Below, in pieces: positions 42,761-52,440 of a stretch of 64,000 nucleotides of DNA. This stretch comes from Chryseotalea sp. WA131a. GTDB lineage: Bacteria; Bacteroidota; Bacteroidia; Cytophagales; Cyclobacteriaceae. The stretch is taken from positions 2,666,001 through 2,730,000 of the forward strand of contig CP073016.1 in the NCBI GenBank assembly GCA_025370075.1, in the 5' to 3' direction. Position 1 is the first letter of the stretch; each line of letters begins with the position of its first letter. The position numbers and the translations under genes are program-made. The notes beneath the pieces were generated by a model. It was not told the DNA's origin and did not search any database. It worked only from the letters and a program-made list of their open reading frames with translations.

Positions 42761-43450
42761 ATGGAAGAACACTTTAAAAGTTCAGAAAAAGTACGCGACT
42801 TTGTAATTGGCATGAGCGATGGGCTCACCGTGCCCTTTGCATTAGCGGCTGGCTTGAGCGGTGCCCTAAGTGCCGAGCCGAACTCCACACAAATAATTAT
42901 TACTGCAGGCTTGGCAGAAATTGCTGCAGGTTCTATTGCCATGGGATTGGGCGGCTACTTGGCAGGGCGCACTGAAATAGAGCACTATGAAACAGAAGAG
43001 AAGCGCGAGTACGATGAGATTGTGCACAAGCACGAAGTAGAAATAAAAGAAACCAAAGAGATTTTTGAAAAGTACGGCATCAGCGATGAACTGCAAGAAA
43101 AAATTGCACGGGAGATGGCCAAGCGACCCAAAGAGTGGGTGGATTTTATGATGCGATTTGAGTTAGGTCTTGAAAAACCCGACAAGAACCGGGCGCACCA
43201 AAGTGCTTTTATTATCGCCATCAGTTACGTTGTAGGCGGCTTGATTCCATTAAGTGCCTATTTCTTTACCTCCTCAGCCGAAGAAGGTTTATTGTATTCT
43301 TCCATCATCACTTTGTTGTGTTTAATTGTATTTGGTTTAACAAAAAGTAAGCTCACGGGGCAGCCCTTATTGAAGGGAACGCTTCGGGTTACGTTGATTG
43401 GAGCGGCAGCGGCAGCCGCAGCATTCGCCATTGCGAAGATGATTGCGTAA
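42761..43450 (+). CDS. VIT1/CCC1 family iron/manganese transporter
   Basis: A 229-residue membrane protein of the VIT1/CCC1 family, which moves Fe2+ or Mn2+ out of the cytosol. The first span carries the signature VIGMSDGLTVPFALAAGLSG; the second region is GLAEIAAGSIAMGLGGYLAG; a cytosolic metal-binding helical part rich in Glu and His follows (EIEHYETEEKREYDEIVHKH), and three more spans end the protein. Length is usual. It stands alone, preceded by a spacer with repeat-like sequence. Confidence 0.93.
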   Translation: MEEHFKSSEKVRDFVIGMSDGLTVPFALAAGLSGALSAEPNSTQIIITAGLAEIAAGSIAMGLGGYLAGRTEIEHYETEEKREYDEIVHKHEVEIKETKEIFEKYGISDELQEKIAREMAKRPKEWVDFMMRFELGLEKPDKNRAHQSAFIIAISYVVGGLIPLSAYFFTSSAEEGLLYSSIITLLCLIVFGLTKSKLTGQPLLKGTLRVTLIGAAAAAAAFAIAKMIA

Positions 43451-43459
43451 GACAAAAAC

Positions 43460-44359
43460 TTATTTCTTACTGGCATTGAAGAGTTTTTCTTTCTCTTCTT
43501 TGGAGAGGCTTTCGTAGCCTTTGTCGGAAATTTTATCGAGAATGGTATCGATTTCTTCTTGTGAAGCTTTTGTGAAAGTAGATGAAGTCTTCTTTTGAAC
43601 TTTAGGTTCTTCTTTGCGGTAGGTGATTTTTACTTTCGGCTTAGGTGCAAACAATGATTTAATGGCATCAATAGTGCCCGTTATCCACGCGCCCCAATTA
43701 ATGCCTGCTTGCAATTGCTTGGTATAAATGAAACCCATCAATGCCCCGCCTAAGTGAGCTAAATTACCACCAGCATTAGAACTTACAGTACCAAGAAAGG
43801 AAAGAAAAACAATAATAGCAGCTAAGTATTTTATTCTAACGGGGCCAAAGAAAAGTAAGAAAAATGTATACTCTGGCAACAAGGTAGCAGAAGCAACCAC
43901 AATCGCATCAATACTTGCTGAAGCCCCAACCATCACTACATTTGAGTTTACCGATCTCATTACAAAGTAAGGAATGAGATTATAAGAAAGTAGATAAACT
44001 AAAGCCCCAGATATTGCACCTAAAATATAAACTGCTATGAGCTTGTCACTACCCAAATATTCTACAAACAGTTTCCCAAACCAATACAAGGTTAGCATGT
44101 TGAAAAGTATATGCAAGATTCCCGGAATTTCATGCATAAACGAGTAAGTAAGTATCGTCCAAGGTCGGAAGATAAATTCTTGGAATTTTGCTGGGATTTG
44201 AAACTGCAAATGTATTGCATCGAAAAATCCTCTAAATCCTCCAATCTCAGATACGACAAGGATTATTCCCATAGTAACAAACACCACCACGTTGATGATG
44301 ATCAACTGCATGTGGGCGTTGTTGGGTTTGCTAAAGGCGTTTTTAAATTCTTCTAACAC
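43460..44359 (-). CDS. Rhomboid family intramembrane protease with C-terminal tail
   Basis: A 299-residue rhomboid. Six spans are visible; the catalytic serine lies in VMVGASASIDAIV (GASA rather than GASG), and the histidine partner in GGNLAHLGGALMGF. After the last span a charged cytosolic tail of about 70 residues contains KASQEEIDTILDKISDKGYE, as in many Bacteroidota rhomboids. The start is a GTG (44359). It follows a second rhomboid gene by 41 bases on the same strand, so the two are likely co-transcribed. Substrates are unknown. Confidence 0.9.
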   Translation of the reverse strand: MLEEFKNAFSKPNNAHMQLIIINVVVFVTMGIILVVSEIGGFRGFFDAIHLQFQIPAKFQEFIFRPWTILTYSFMHEIPGILHILFNMLTLYWFGKLFVEYLGSDKLIAVYILGAISGALVYLLSYNLIPYFVMRSVNSNVVMVGASASIDAIVVASATLLPEYTFFLLFFGPVRIKYLAAIIVFLSFLGTVSSNAGGNLAHLGGALMGFIYTKQLQAGINWGAWITGTIDAIKSLFAPKPKVKITYRKEEPKVQKKTSSTFTKASQEEIDTILDKISDKGYESLSKEEKEKLFNASKK

Positions 44360-44400
44360 AAATTTTTATTTCTGATTAGCAAAAATAATAGGAATACTTT

Positions 44401-44979
44401 TTATTTTCCTTGACTTCGCCAATACGTCATAACAAGATAAGCCACCAAGGCACCACCAAAGTGTGCCAAGTGTGCCACTGAGCCAGATCGATCCATTGCA
44501 TAAGTGATGAACCCCATTACAAACACCATGTACTTTGCTTTCAACGGAATGGGCGGAAACAACAACATAATCTCCAAGTTAGGGAATTGTAACCCAAACG
44601 CCATCAAAATTCCATACAGTGCTCCGGATGCACCCAACATGTATCCACCATTGCCAGGAAAAAAATAATTAAAGATTGCATAAATCACGCCTGCGCCAAT
44701 TCCTGTTATGATGTAAAACGATAAGAACTTCTTTTCCCCCCAATACGATTCTAGAATAGGTGCAAACGAAGCGAATGCCAACATATTAAAAAATATGTGC
44801 ATGAAGCTGCCATGCGCAAACATGTAGGTAAAAAATTGGTAAGGCCTAAAAAGTCCCGATTTAAAATCCCATAAGGACAAATACTGTGTTACGTACAGAC
44901 CTTCCAAGAGATTCTGGGCTAAAAACACGATTACATTAATAATAATGATTGTTCTAACCAGTGGAGTAATATTAAACAT
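44401..44979 (-). CDS. Rhomboid family intramembrane protease
   Basis: A 192-residue rhomboid of minimal length. It has the HGSFMHIFFNMLAFASFAPI segment of the second span, the catalytic serine in YMLGASGALYGILMAFGLQF and the histidine in SVAHLAHFGGALVAYL, so the dyad is complete. It is placed between mutL and the second rhomboid, starting 11 bases after the mutL stop, which suggests a mutL-rhomboid-rhomboid transcript. Confidence 0.92.
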   Translation of the reverse strand: MFNITPLVRTIIIINVIVFLAQNLLEGLYVTQYLSLWDFKSGLFRPYQFFTYMFAHGSFMHIFFNMLAFASFAPILESYWGEKKFLSFYIITGIGAGVIYAIFNYFFPGNGGYMLGASGALYGILMAFGLQFPNLEIMLLFPPIPLKAKYMVFVMGFITYAMDRSGSVAHLAHFGGALVAYLVMTYWRSQGK

Positions 44980-44990
44980 ATCTTCTAAAA

Positions 44991-46787
44991 CTAACGATTA
45001 AAGTAACTTTCTATCTTAGACGTGTCAAGGGTGAAAAATGTTGGCTTTCCTTCCGGGGAATAATTGGGATTGGCACAGGCAAATAATCTTTCCACCAACG
45101 CTTCCATTTCCGCAATACCTAATTTTTCGCCTGTGCGCAGGCTGGTGCGCTTGGCCATCGCACGTGCCAAATTTTCTTGTATGGGCAATTGCAACTCAGA
45201 TTGATTTTTTTTGAATTGCTCAATCAACCCTTCCAACAATGCCTTCTCCCCCATTTTCATATCGGTGGGTGTGCCCGTAATCAACAAGGCATTCTTCCCA
45301 AATAGTTCAAACCGAAAACCGAGTGCAGCAATTTCTTTTTCCATTTCAATTACCAACGCAAAATCGGGTGCGCTAAGGGATATGGTCTGCGGAAACAAAC
45401 TCTGCTGGCTGTGGCCATTGTTTGATTTCAACTGTCCACTATATTTTTCAAACAGTATCCGCTCGTGAGCCGCTTGTTGATCGATGATCATCAACCCACT
45501 TTTGGTCGACCGCACAATGTACTTTTGTTGGAATTGAAAGATGCCTTTTTCAAATACCTGTTCACTCGAATCGTGATGGAGATTAATCGCACTTTCAAAA
45601 ATCAATTCTTTTGGCTGCGTGGGCGCAAACAGTTTTGAGTTGCTTTCGTCATCAAACATCCGTTCCCAATTTTCTAGGTTGCTGCGCTTAAAGGAGGTGG
45701 CAAATTGCTCGTCAAAGTAGTGTTGATTCGTAATAGGTTGGGCAGCCAACTTGTGGGTCAAATTTACATCGGCTTGAAAATCGATGGCCGGTGCTAAGTT
45801 GTGTGTGCCCAAGGCTTGTTTCACTGCCGACCACACCACGGCATACACGGCCCGTTCATCATCAAATTTTATTTCTGTTTTGGTGGGGTGAACGTTCACG
45901 TCAATATGCTTGGGGTCAATCTCCACCATCAACACATAAAACGGATAACTATTTTCGGGAAGCAAGCCTTCATACGCAGTCGTTACCGCATGGTGCAAAT
46001 AATTGTTGCGGATGTAGCGGTTATTCACAAAAAAGAATTGCTCGCCCCGAGTTTTCTTGGCAGATTCCGGTCGGCCCACATAGCCAGTCACTTTGATTAA
46101 CGAAGTTTCTTCTTGGCTGGGTGCCAATTGATGCTGGTAGTTTTTTCCAAACAAGGTAACAATGCGCTGACTTAGCTTGGCTGGTGGCAATTCATAAATC
46201 AATTCATCGCCTTGCATTAATGAAAAAGACAGCGCAGGATTTGCCAACGCCAATCGGAAAAACTCATCGATGATGTGGCGCATCTCCACCGAATTTGACT
46301 TTAAAAAATTTCTGCGCGCTGGGATATTGTAAAACAAATTCTTGACGCTGATGCTGGTTCCTTTCTCGCACGCTACCGGCTCTTGCTTTTTCACTTCTGA
46401 TCCTTCCACCAACAAAAAAGTGCCCAACTCGGTTGTTGCCAACTTTGTCTTCATTTCAAATTGCGAAACGGCCGCAATGGAAGCCAATGCCTCCCCACGA
46501 AAGCCCATGGTGCGCAGTTGAAACAAATCTTCGGCCTTTCTGATTTTGGAGGTAGCATGCCGCTCTAAGCTTAAGCGGGCATCTGTTTCGCTCATGCCAT
46601 TGCCATTGTCAATTATCTGAATCAGCGCTTTGCCCGCTTCCTTCACAATCAATTGAATGGAAGTTGCCCCGGCATCAATGGAATTCTCCATCAACTCCTT
46701 TACAGCCGAAGCGGGGCGCTGCACCACTTCGCCTGCGGCAATTTGGTTGGCAATGGAATCCGGAAGCAGGTGAATGATATCGGGCAT
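44991..46787 (-). CDS. mutL: DNA mismatch repair protein MutL
   Basis: A 598-residue MutL. The N-terminal GHKL ATPase has IANQIAAGEVVQRPASAVKE, LIQIIDNGNGMSETDARLSL, RKAEDLFQLRTMGFRGEALA and GTSISVKNLFYNIPARRNFL. The C-terminal dimerisation domain has IIDQQAAHERILFEKY. Where endonuclease-type MutL proteins have DQHA(x)2E(x)4E and a CPHGRP-like motif, this protein has DQQA and YSPEGKPT, so nuclease activity is doubtful. It matches MutS mismatch signals to downstream repair. mutS is not in the window. Confidence 0.95.
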   Translation of the reverse strand: MPDIIHLLPDSIANQIAAGEVVQRPASAVKELMENSIDAGATSIQLIVKEAGKALIQIIDNGNGMSETDARLSLERHATSKIRKAEDLFQLRTMGFRGEALASIAAVSQFEMKTKLATTELGTFLLVEGSEVKKQEPVACEKGTSISVKNLFYNIPARRNFLKSNSVEMRHIIDEFFRLALANPALSFSLMQGDELIYELPPAKLSQRIVTLFGKNYQHQLAPSQEETSLIKVTGYVGRPESAKKTRGEQFFFVNNRYIRNNYLHHAVTTAYEGLLPENSYPFYVLMVEIDPKHIDVNVHPTKTEIKFDDERAVYAVVWSAVKQALGTHNLAPAIDFQADVNLTHKLAAQPITNQHYFDEQFATSFKRSNLENWERMFDDESNSKLFAPTQPKELIFESAINLHHDSSEQVFEKGIFQFQQKYIVRSTKSGLMIIDQQAAHERILFEKYSGQLKSNNGHSQQSLFPQTISLSAPDFALVIEMEKEIAALGFRFELFGKNALLITGTPTDMKMGEKALLEGLIEQFKKNQSELQLPIQENLARAMAKRTSLRTGEKLGIAEMEALVERLFACANPNYSPEGKPTFFTLDTSKIESYFNR

Positions 46788-46857
46788 GAAAAAATAAACC
46801 CAAATTTACAGATAACTTACCGAACGGCATAGAGGAGTTGAACTCGATAAATTGGTA

Positions 46858-46916
46858 AGTAGGCAGTAGGCAAAGAGCGGAGGTTCACCAATGTGAAAAA
46901 TTGCCTACTGCCTACT
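46858..46916. repeat. Perfect 16-base inverted repeat of AGTAGGC units
   Basis: AGTAGGCAGTAGGCAA at 46858-46873 pairs exactly with TTGCCTACTGCCTACT at 46901-46916 across 27 bases. It lies between the mutL start and the adaptor stop. There is no T-run after it on either strand, so it does not look like a simple terminator. Confidence 0.85.
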
Positions 46917-46929
46917 AAAATAAAAAAGC

Positions 46930-48093
46930 TTATTCAAATGTCATCCCACTCTTTTTCTTGCGCTCGTTTTCTACTATCATCAAATTTTTGGTAACAATAC
47001 GGTAATCTCCGGTGGGTTCATTCGCGAACGCAATCTGTACTTGCTTTTCGTTTTGGTTGCCCAACGATACCCGGTATTTGTGCATCATGGTTTCCTTATT
47101 CTTGTTCTCATTGGTAAAGCTTAAATAAACAAAGTGGTGATCTTCCTCCGTTAAAATAGCTGCCAGCGGAACGGTCAACTTGGGCGTCAGGCTTTCCTTC
47201 TTCACAATCACGCAACGAACGCTCATATCAGGTAACACCAACTTATCCGCTGGTGCCGTAAATTTTACGTGCACGGTTACCGCTTTTGTCTGGGGATCGA
47301 TGGCACGCGAGATGTGGGCTACTGAACCAATGACAGAAGGATAGCTGTGGGTAATAAAATCTATTTCTACAGGCTGACCTTCGGTGATGTTATCGAGGTC
47401 TTTATCGTACACAAACACATCGGCCATCAACTCACGGTTGTTCACAATTTCTGCAAGCGTTACATCGGTAGTTGCCAGCATTCCAATTTGCACAGGCAAT
47501 TTAAAAACGTATCCGTCAATAGGTGCCAAAATCATCACGTTTGATGCTACTTCAGGGTTGTTGATGAACTCTTTGGAATAGCCCAACAACATAAGTTTGG
47601 CCTGCAAGGCATTTACTTTGCTTTCGGCTGCCCGCAATTTTGATTCGGTCGTTTGAAAATCAACCAGGGCACCGATGTTATTTTTGATCAACTCCTCTTG
47701 GCGTTTGAATTCCAACTGTAAGAAGTCGCGCTGTGCCCTCGCTTCAAAAAACTGATTTTGCAATTCAATCACCTCCATGCTACGCAGCGACATGAGGGGC
47801 ATACCTTTTTTCACGTACGTTCCTTCCCGCACCATGATGTTATCAATCTTACCCGAAATATCAGTGCTTACCGAAGCGCGAAAGTTTGGGATGGCCATTA
47901 CCTTGCCCGCCAGGTAAATATTTGATTCTACTTGTTTGATTTCGGGAGCTGTCAATTGCACATCCATCAACACAAGTGAACTATCGGCTATGGAAACTAC
48001 CGTAGTGTTTTCGTCTGTGGCAATAGAGGCTGTCTTCTTTTCTCCACACGATAGTAGGGACAGAATGAAAAGCAGGATAAATAGATTCTTCAT
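46930..48093 (-). CDS. RND efflux periplasmic adaptor (CusB/CzcB type)
   Basis: A 387-residue membrane-fusion protein and predicted lipoprotein (signal ending LSLLSC). It has the barrel-sandwich hybrid parts FRASVSTDISGKIDNIMVRE and MILAPIDGYVFKLPVQIGML, a helical hairpin (about residues 110-170), and a beta-barrel segment VFVYDKDLDNITEGQPVEID. It links the inner-membrane pump to the outer-membrane channel. The frame opens at a GTG at 48117, but the ATG at 48093 begins the lipoprotein signal and sits 16 bases after the pump stop, so that start was chosen. Confidence 0.93.
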   Translation of the reverse strand: MKNLFILLFILSLLSCGEKKTASIATDENTTVVSIADSSLVLMDVQLTAPEIKQVESNIYLAGKVMAIPNFRASVSTDISGKIDNIMVREGTYVKKGMPLMSLRSMEVIELQNQFFEARAQRDFLQLEFKRQEELIKNNIGALVDFQTTESKLRAAESKVNALQAKLMLLGYSKEFINNPEVASNVMILAPIDGYVFKLPVQIGMLATTDVTLAEIVNNRELMADVFVYDKDLDNITEGQPVEIDFITHSYPSVIGSVAHISRAIDPQTKAVTVHVKFTAPADKLVLPDMSVRCVIVKKESLTPKLTVPLAAILTEEDHHFVYLSFTNENKNKETMMHKYRVSLGNQNEKQVQIAFANEPTGDYRIVTKNLMIVENERKKKSGMTFE

Positions 48094-48109
48094 GTAATAA
48101 ATAATTGTA

Positions 48110-51100
48110 TTACTCACCTTTCAGGTAAATAAGGTTGATAATGGCTTGGTTATAGTTTTTTAATGTCTCTAAATAATTTTGCCGGATGGTGTACGACAAC
48201 TCTACGTTTTGCAGATATTGATAATACGTAATGCTGCCCAACCGAAAACTTTCGCGTGCGTTGCGTAAAATCTCGGAAGCTTCGGGCAATCCGGTCGATT
48301 CAAAGTAGGTTACGTTGTCACGATTCTGTCGGTAATCAGCTTGTGCTTTCGCGTATTCGGTATTAAGTTGATAGGCGGTTAACAATTGTTGTGTTTGCGC
48401 AATTTCAATTCCCTTTTTGGCTGCGTTGATATTTGACTGGAAAACCCATTGCCACACGGGTAGGGTAATACCCAATCGCAGACGCGGTTCAATTCCGGTA
48501 TCAGGCGTGCCTTGGTTCAAGTATCCTAACACAGGGCCGGGTATTCTTCTTCTGCGTTCTACCTTCAACTGATTTCTATTCAGCGTTACGTTTCGGTAAC
48601 TGTAATCCAGCAATGGGTTGTTGGAAATGTAGGAAGTATCGACTGGCGTAAAAACAAATTGATACGAACTTTTCCGCAGCGCCTCGGCCGGAATGTAAGT
48701 GGTATCATTGGGGCGGCCCATCAATAAATTGAATTGATACTTGGCATTGCGCAATTCGTTGCGCGAAACTTTTAACGAATATTGAATACGCTTGTACTGC
48801 GACTCACCGTTGATTTTTTCCAAGGAAGAAATCTGCCCAACACGGTAACGGATTTCATTCACCTTCAACAGATCGAAATAAACCGAATCTTGGCTTTGCA
48901 ACAAGCGTGTTCTCGCCAACGAAAATTGCAATTGATTGTAGGCAGCCCGTAACCGAAATTTAAGATTATTGATGGTGATGTTTTTTTCTGTTTCCGTTAA
49001 CTGAATGCGTGTACGCTGCGTTCGGCCTTGAGCTGTGTAAACACCCGGATAATCGATTACTTGCAAAATGCCTGGGCGTAAATCTTGACCTGTGGGAGCC
49101 TCAAAAACCAAATCAGGCGTTGGCAAATTAAACGTGGCCGGTTTCAGTTTTATTTGCTGATCGATGCGTTGCTGCGCCAACGTCATCTCCGGGTTTTTTT
49201 TCAACGCCATAGTGAGCGCACTGTCCAGCGTAATGGGCTGATGTTGTTGCGCGGTGCTAGGCAAAGCGAGCATGAACAACACAAGGGTGGTGGCGATAAA
49301 TGATGTATTTGGCATTTTCGGTTTTTTAACAAAGAAAGTATAGATCACCGGCAAAATTAACAAGGTTAAGATAGTAGCCGTAAACAAACCACCGATTACC
49401 ACCGTGGCCAATGGCTTTTGTACTTCAGCCCCCGCACTGGTGGATAAGGCCATGGGCAAAAAGCCCAGTGCCGCCACAGCCGATGTCATCAAAATCGGGC
49501 GGAACCGATCTTTCAACCCTTGCAAAACACGATCGTTTACGTTGGTCACTCCTTCTTGCTCCAATTCGTTGAACCGGCTAATGATGAGGATACCGTTCAA
49601 TACTGCAATACCAAACAATGCGATAAACCCAACCCCTGCCGAAATACTAAAGTTCATTTGCCTGATCAACAAAGAAAAAACACCGCCCACAGCAGATAAC
49701 GGTACCACGGAATAAATCAACAAACTATCTTTTACGGTGCCGAAGGTAGCGAACAGCAATCCAAAAATGATGATCAACGAAATAGGCACCACAATGGCCA
49801 ATCGTGCTTTTGCTCTTCTAAAATTTTCAAATTCCCCACCAAAATCAACTGTATAGCCAGCAGGCAAATTTACTTGCTCGCCTATTTTTTTCATGGCATC
49901 GTTCACCACCGACTCCAAATCGCGGCCACGCACGTTAAAGCCGATGTTCATTCTGCGCTGCAAATTTTCGTGCCCAATTTCAGAGGGGCCAATTTCTTCA
50001 TTGATATCAGCAAGCTCCTTGAGTGGAATGGGGTCGCCATCTATATCATTGAGAATAAGGCCACCAATGCTTTCAGCTTTCGACCGATCTTCAGCAGATA
50101 AGCGCAAGGACAAATCAAATCGCTTGTCATTTTCGTAGACGGTGCCTGCTCGTGCGCCCGCAAAAGCGGTAAGCACTGCACGGTTTACTTGCGCCACGGT
50201 TATACCATAACGTGCCATGGCGCTACGATTGTACTTGATGTTGATTTGTGGCAGTCCAAAGATTTTATTCTCCTGCACATCGGCCGCACCATCTACCCCT
50301 TTTATGATTTTAATAATTTGATTGCCCTTCACCACCATGGTGTCTAGGCTTGTGCCGAAGAGTTTCACCACCACATCGGTACGCGCACCGCTCATTAATT
50401 CGTTCACACGGTTTTCAATGGGTTGCTGAATCGAGTTGACGATACCTGGGTATCGCTGCAGCAAGACTGCAATCTGCTCTACCAACTCTTCTTGGTCGTG
50501 CGCTTTCTTCCATTGGCTTTTGTCGGTGAGCACCACCACAATTTCTTGTGCTTCCATTGGCATGGGATCTACCGGCACTTCGGATGTTCCAATTTTTGAA
50601 ACAATTCGCTCAATCTCATCGGGATACGCTTGCAACAACATCTTTTGGATTTTTTTGCTGAGCGCGATGGTCTCCGTCATGGAAGTGCCCACGGGCAAAT
50701 TGGTTTCAATCACCAAATCTCCTTCTGCCAACTTGGGAATAAATTCTCCTCCAATAAATTTAAACGCCACCACCCCCGAAACCATAATGCCAATGGCAAT
50801 GGCCACCACTACATTTCGTTTCGCTAAACCGAAGCGTATGAGTGGTTCGTACAATCGATACAAAAATTGCACGCCCACTTCCGACCAACCATGATGATCA
50901 GCCGATTTTGGTGGCTGCAAAATGATGGAGCTCATCATGGGCACATAGGTGAGCGCCAAAATAATGGCACCAAAAATGGCGAAGCTTACGGTTTTGGCCA
51001 TAGGGCCAAACATTTTTCCTTCAATGCCCGAGAGTGTTAAGATGGGGAAGTACACAATCAAAATAATCAATCCGCCAAACACCACCGACTTCTTTACTTT

Positions 51101-52438
51101 TTGTGTGGCTTCAATCACAATATTTTCTTTTTCTATTTGCGACATGCTCTCTTCCTTGGTATGCTTGGCCATGGAAAATGCCAAATAGAAAACCACCGAT
51201 TCTACAATGATAATCGATGGATCGACTAGCAAACCAAAGTCGATGGCGCCCAAACTCATGAGGTTGCCCACCACATCGAATTGGCGCATCAATCCAAACG
51301 CAAATAACATAGAGAGGGGAATCACCGAGGCTGCCAATAAACTTGCACGCCAGTTTCCTAAGAATACCAAAATCACCAACACTACAATGAATGCACCCTC
51401 CACCAAATTAGTACCAACGGTTTTGATTGCCTTCGAAACAATTTTTTCTCGGTCGATAAAAGGTTCAATGATCAACCCTTCAGGCAAGCGTGCTTGAATG
51501 ATGCGCATCCTTTCTTTGATGCGCGTGATCACAGCACTTCCGTTTTCTCCTTTCACCATCATAATGATGCCACCCACGGCCTCACCTTCGCCATTCAGCG
51601 TGATGGCACCATAACGAATGCTGTGGCCAAAATCAACATCGGCCACATCTTTTACCAGAATAGGTATGCGATTGTTGACACGAATAACGGTATTGCCAAT
51701 TTCTTCCAGTGTGGTGGCCAATCCAATCCCACGAATGGTGAAAGCTTTATTGTCTTTTTCGATGTAAGCTCCGCCCGTGTTGCTATTGCCCGTGCTGAGT
51801 GCGTCAAAAATTTCATCGATGGTTACACCCAACGCACGCATGCGCTCTAACTTTAACGTGGTTTGGTATTCTTTTTTGTATCCACCAAAGCCACTTACTT
51901 CGGCAATGCCACGAATGCCCAGCAGTTGCCTGCGAATGACCCAGTCCTGCAAGGTTCTAATTTCAGCAAGCGAAAAAGATTTATCGTTCGGATCTTTTGG
52001 CCTGATCACATATTGAAACACTTCACCCAAGCCCGTTGATACCGGACCCATGTATGGCTTACCCAGTTCAGTGGGGATATCAGCCTTTACAGTTTCTAAT
52101 CTTTCAAATACTTGCTGGCGCGCCCAGTACACATCGGTATCATCATCAAACACCAACTTTACCACCGATAATCCAAACTTGGAAACAGAACGCACCTCTA
52201 CCAAACCTGGAATGTTGGACATGGCCATTTCCAACGGGGCAGTAATAAATTTTTCCATCTCCAGCGCAGCCAAGCTGGGGCTGTTGGTGATCACATCAAC
52301 CTGATTGCTGGTAACATCGGGCACGGCATCTACCGGAAGTTTAGAAAGTGAGTAACTGCCCCACGCTATCAATGCCGCCACCAAAATGCCGATGAACAGT
52401 TTGTTGCGAACACTGAATACGATTAACTTATCTATCAT
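48110..52438 (-). CDS. CusA/CzcA heavy-metal RND pump fused to a TolC-like outer-membrane factor
   Basis: A 1442-residue fusion. Residues 1 to about 1035 are a complete heavy-metal-efflux RND transporter with 12 spans; the proton-relay residues of CzcA-type pumps are present in span 4 (IDFGLLVDPSIIIVES: D, D, E), and FIGGEFIPKLAEGDLVIETN follows. After the last span and the basic KKPKMPN comes a second signal-like segment (FIATTLVLFMLALPSTAQ) and about 390 residues of TolC/OEP type, beginning ITLDSALTMALKKNPEMTLA. The two halves belong in different membranes, so cleavage after the second signal is expected. Metal specificity (Cu, Ag, Co, Zn or Cd) cannot be read from sequence. Confidence 0.95.
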   Translation of the reverse strand: MIDKLIVFSVRNKLFIGILVAALIAWGSYSLSKLPVDAVPDVTSNQVDVITNSPSLAALEMEKFITAPLEMAMSNIPGLVEVRSVSKFGLSVVKLVFDDDTDVYWARQQVFERLETVKADIPTELGKPYMGPVSTGLGEVFQYVIRPKDPNDKSFSLAEIRTLQDWVIRRQLLGIRGIAEVSGFGGYKKEYQTTLKLERMRALGVTIDEIFDALSTGNSNTGGAYIEKDNKAFTIRGIGLATTLEEIGNTVIRVNNRIPILVKDVADVDFGHSIRYGAITLNGEGEAVGGIIMMVKGENGSAVITRIKERMRIIQARLPEGLIIEPFIDREKIVSKAIKTVGTNLVEGAFIVVLVILVFLGNWRASLLAASVIPLSMLFAFGLMRQFDVVGNLMSLGAIDFGLLVDPSIIIVESVVFYLAFSMAKHTKEESMSQIEKENIVIEATQKVKKSVVFGGLIILIVYFPILTLSGIEGKMFGPMAKTVSFAIFGAIILALTYVPMMSSIILQPPKSADHHGWSEVGVQFLYRLYEPLIRFGLAKRNVVVAIAIGIMVSGVVAFKFIGGEFIPKLAEGDLVIETNLPVGTSMTETIALSKKIQKMLLQAYPDEIERIVSKIGTSEVPVDPMPMEAQEIVVVLTDKSQWKKAHDQEELVEQIAVLLQRYPGIVNSIQQPIENRVNELMSGARTDVVVKLFGTSLDTMVVKGNQIIKIIKGVDGAADVQENKIFGLPQINIKYNRSAMARYGITVAQVNRAVLTAFAGARAGTVYENDKRFDLSLRLSAEDRSKAESIGGLILNDIDGDPIPLKELADINEEIGPSEIGHENLQRRMNIGFNVRGRDLESVVNDAMKKIGEQVNLPAGYTVDFGGEFENFRRAKARLAIVVPISLIIIFGLLFATFGTVKDSLLIYSVVPLSAVGGVFSLLIRQMNFSISAGVGFIALFGIAVLNGILIISRFNELEQEGVTNVNDRVLQGLKDRFRPILMTSAVAALGFLPMALSTSAGAEVQKPLATVVIGGLFTATILTLLILPVIYTFFVKKPKMPNTSFIATTLVLFMLALPSTAQQHQPITLDSALTMALKKNPEMTLAQQRIDQQIKLKPATFNLPTPDLVFEAPTGQDLRPGILQVIDYPGVYTAQGRTQRTRIQLTETEKNITINNLKFRLRAAYNQLQFSLARTRLLQSQDSVYFDLLKVNEIRYRVGQISSLEKINGESQYKRIQYSLKVSRNELRNAKYQFNLLMGRPNDTTYIPAEALRKSSYQFVFTPVDTSYISNNPLLDYSYRNVTLNRNQLKVERRRRIPGPVLGYLNQGTPDTGIEPRLRLGITLPVWQWVFQSNINAAKKGIEIAQTQQLLTAYQLNTEYAKAQADYRQNRDNVTYFESTGLPEASEILRNARESFRLGSITYYQYLQNVELSYTIRQNYLETLKNYNQAIINLIYLKGE

Positions 52439-52440
52439 AC

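Noticed and set aside
45791..46100. Plus-strand open frames of about 100 codons opposite mutL
   Set aside because: They are antisense to a conserved gene and show no protein family features; the same holds for the many frames opposite ribosomal genes.
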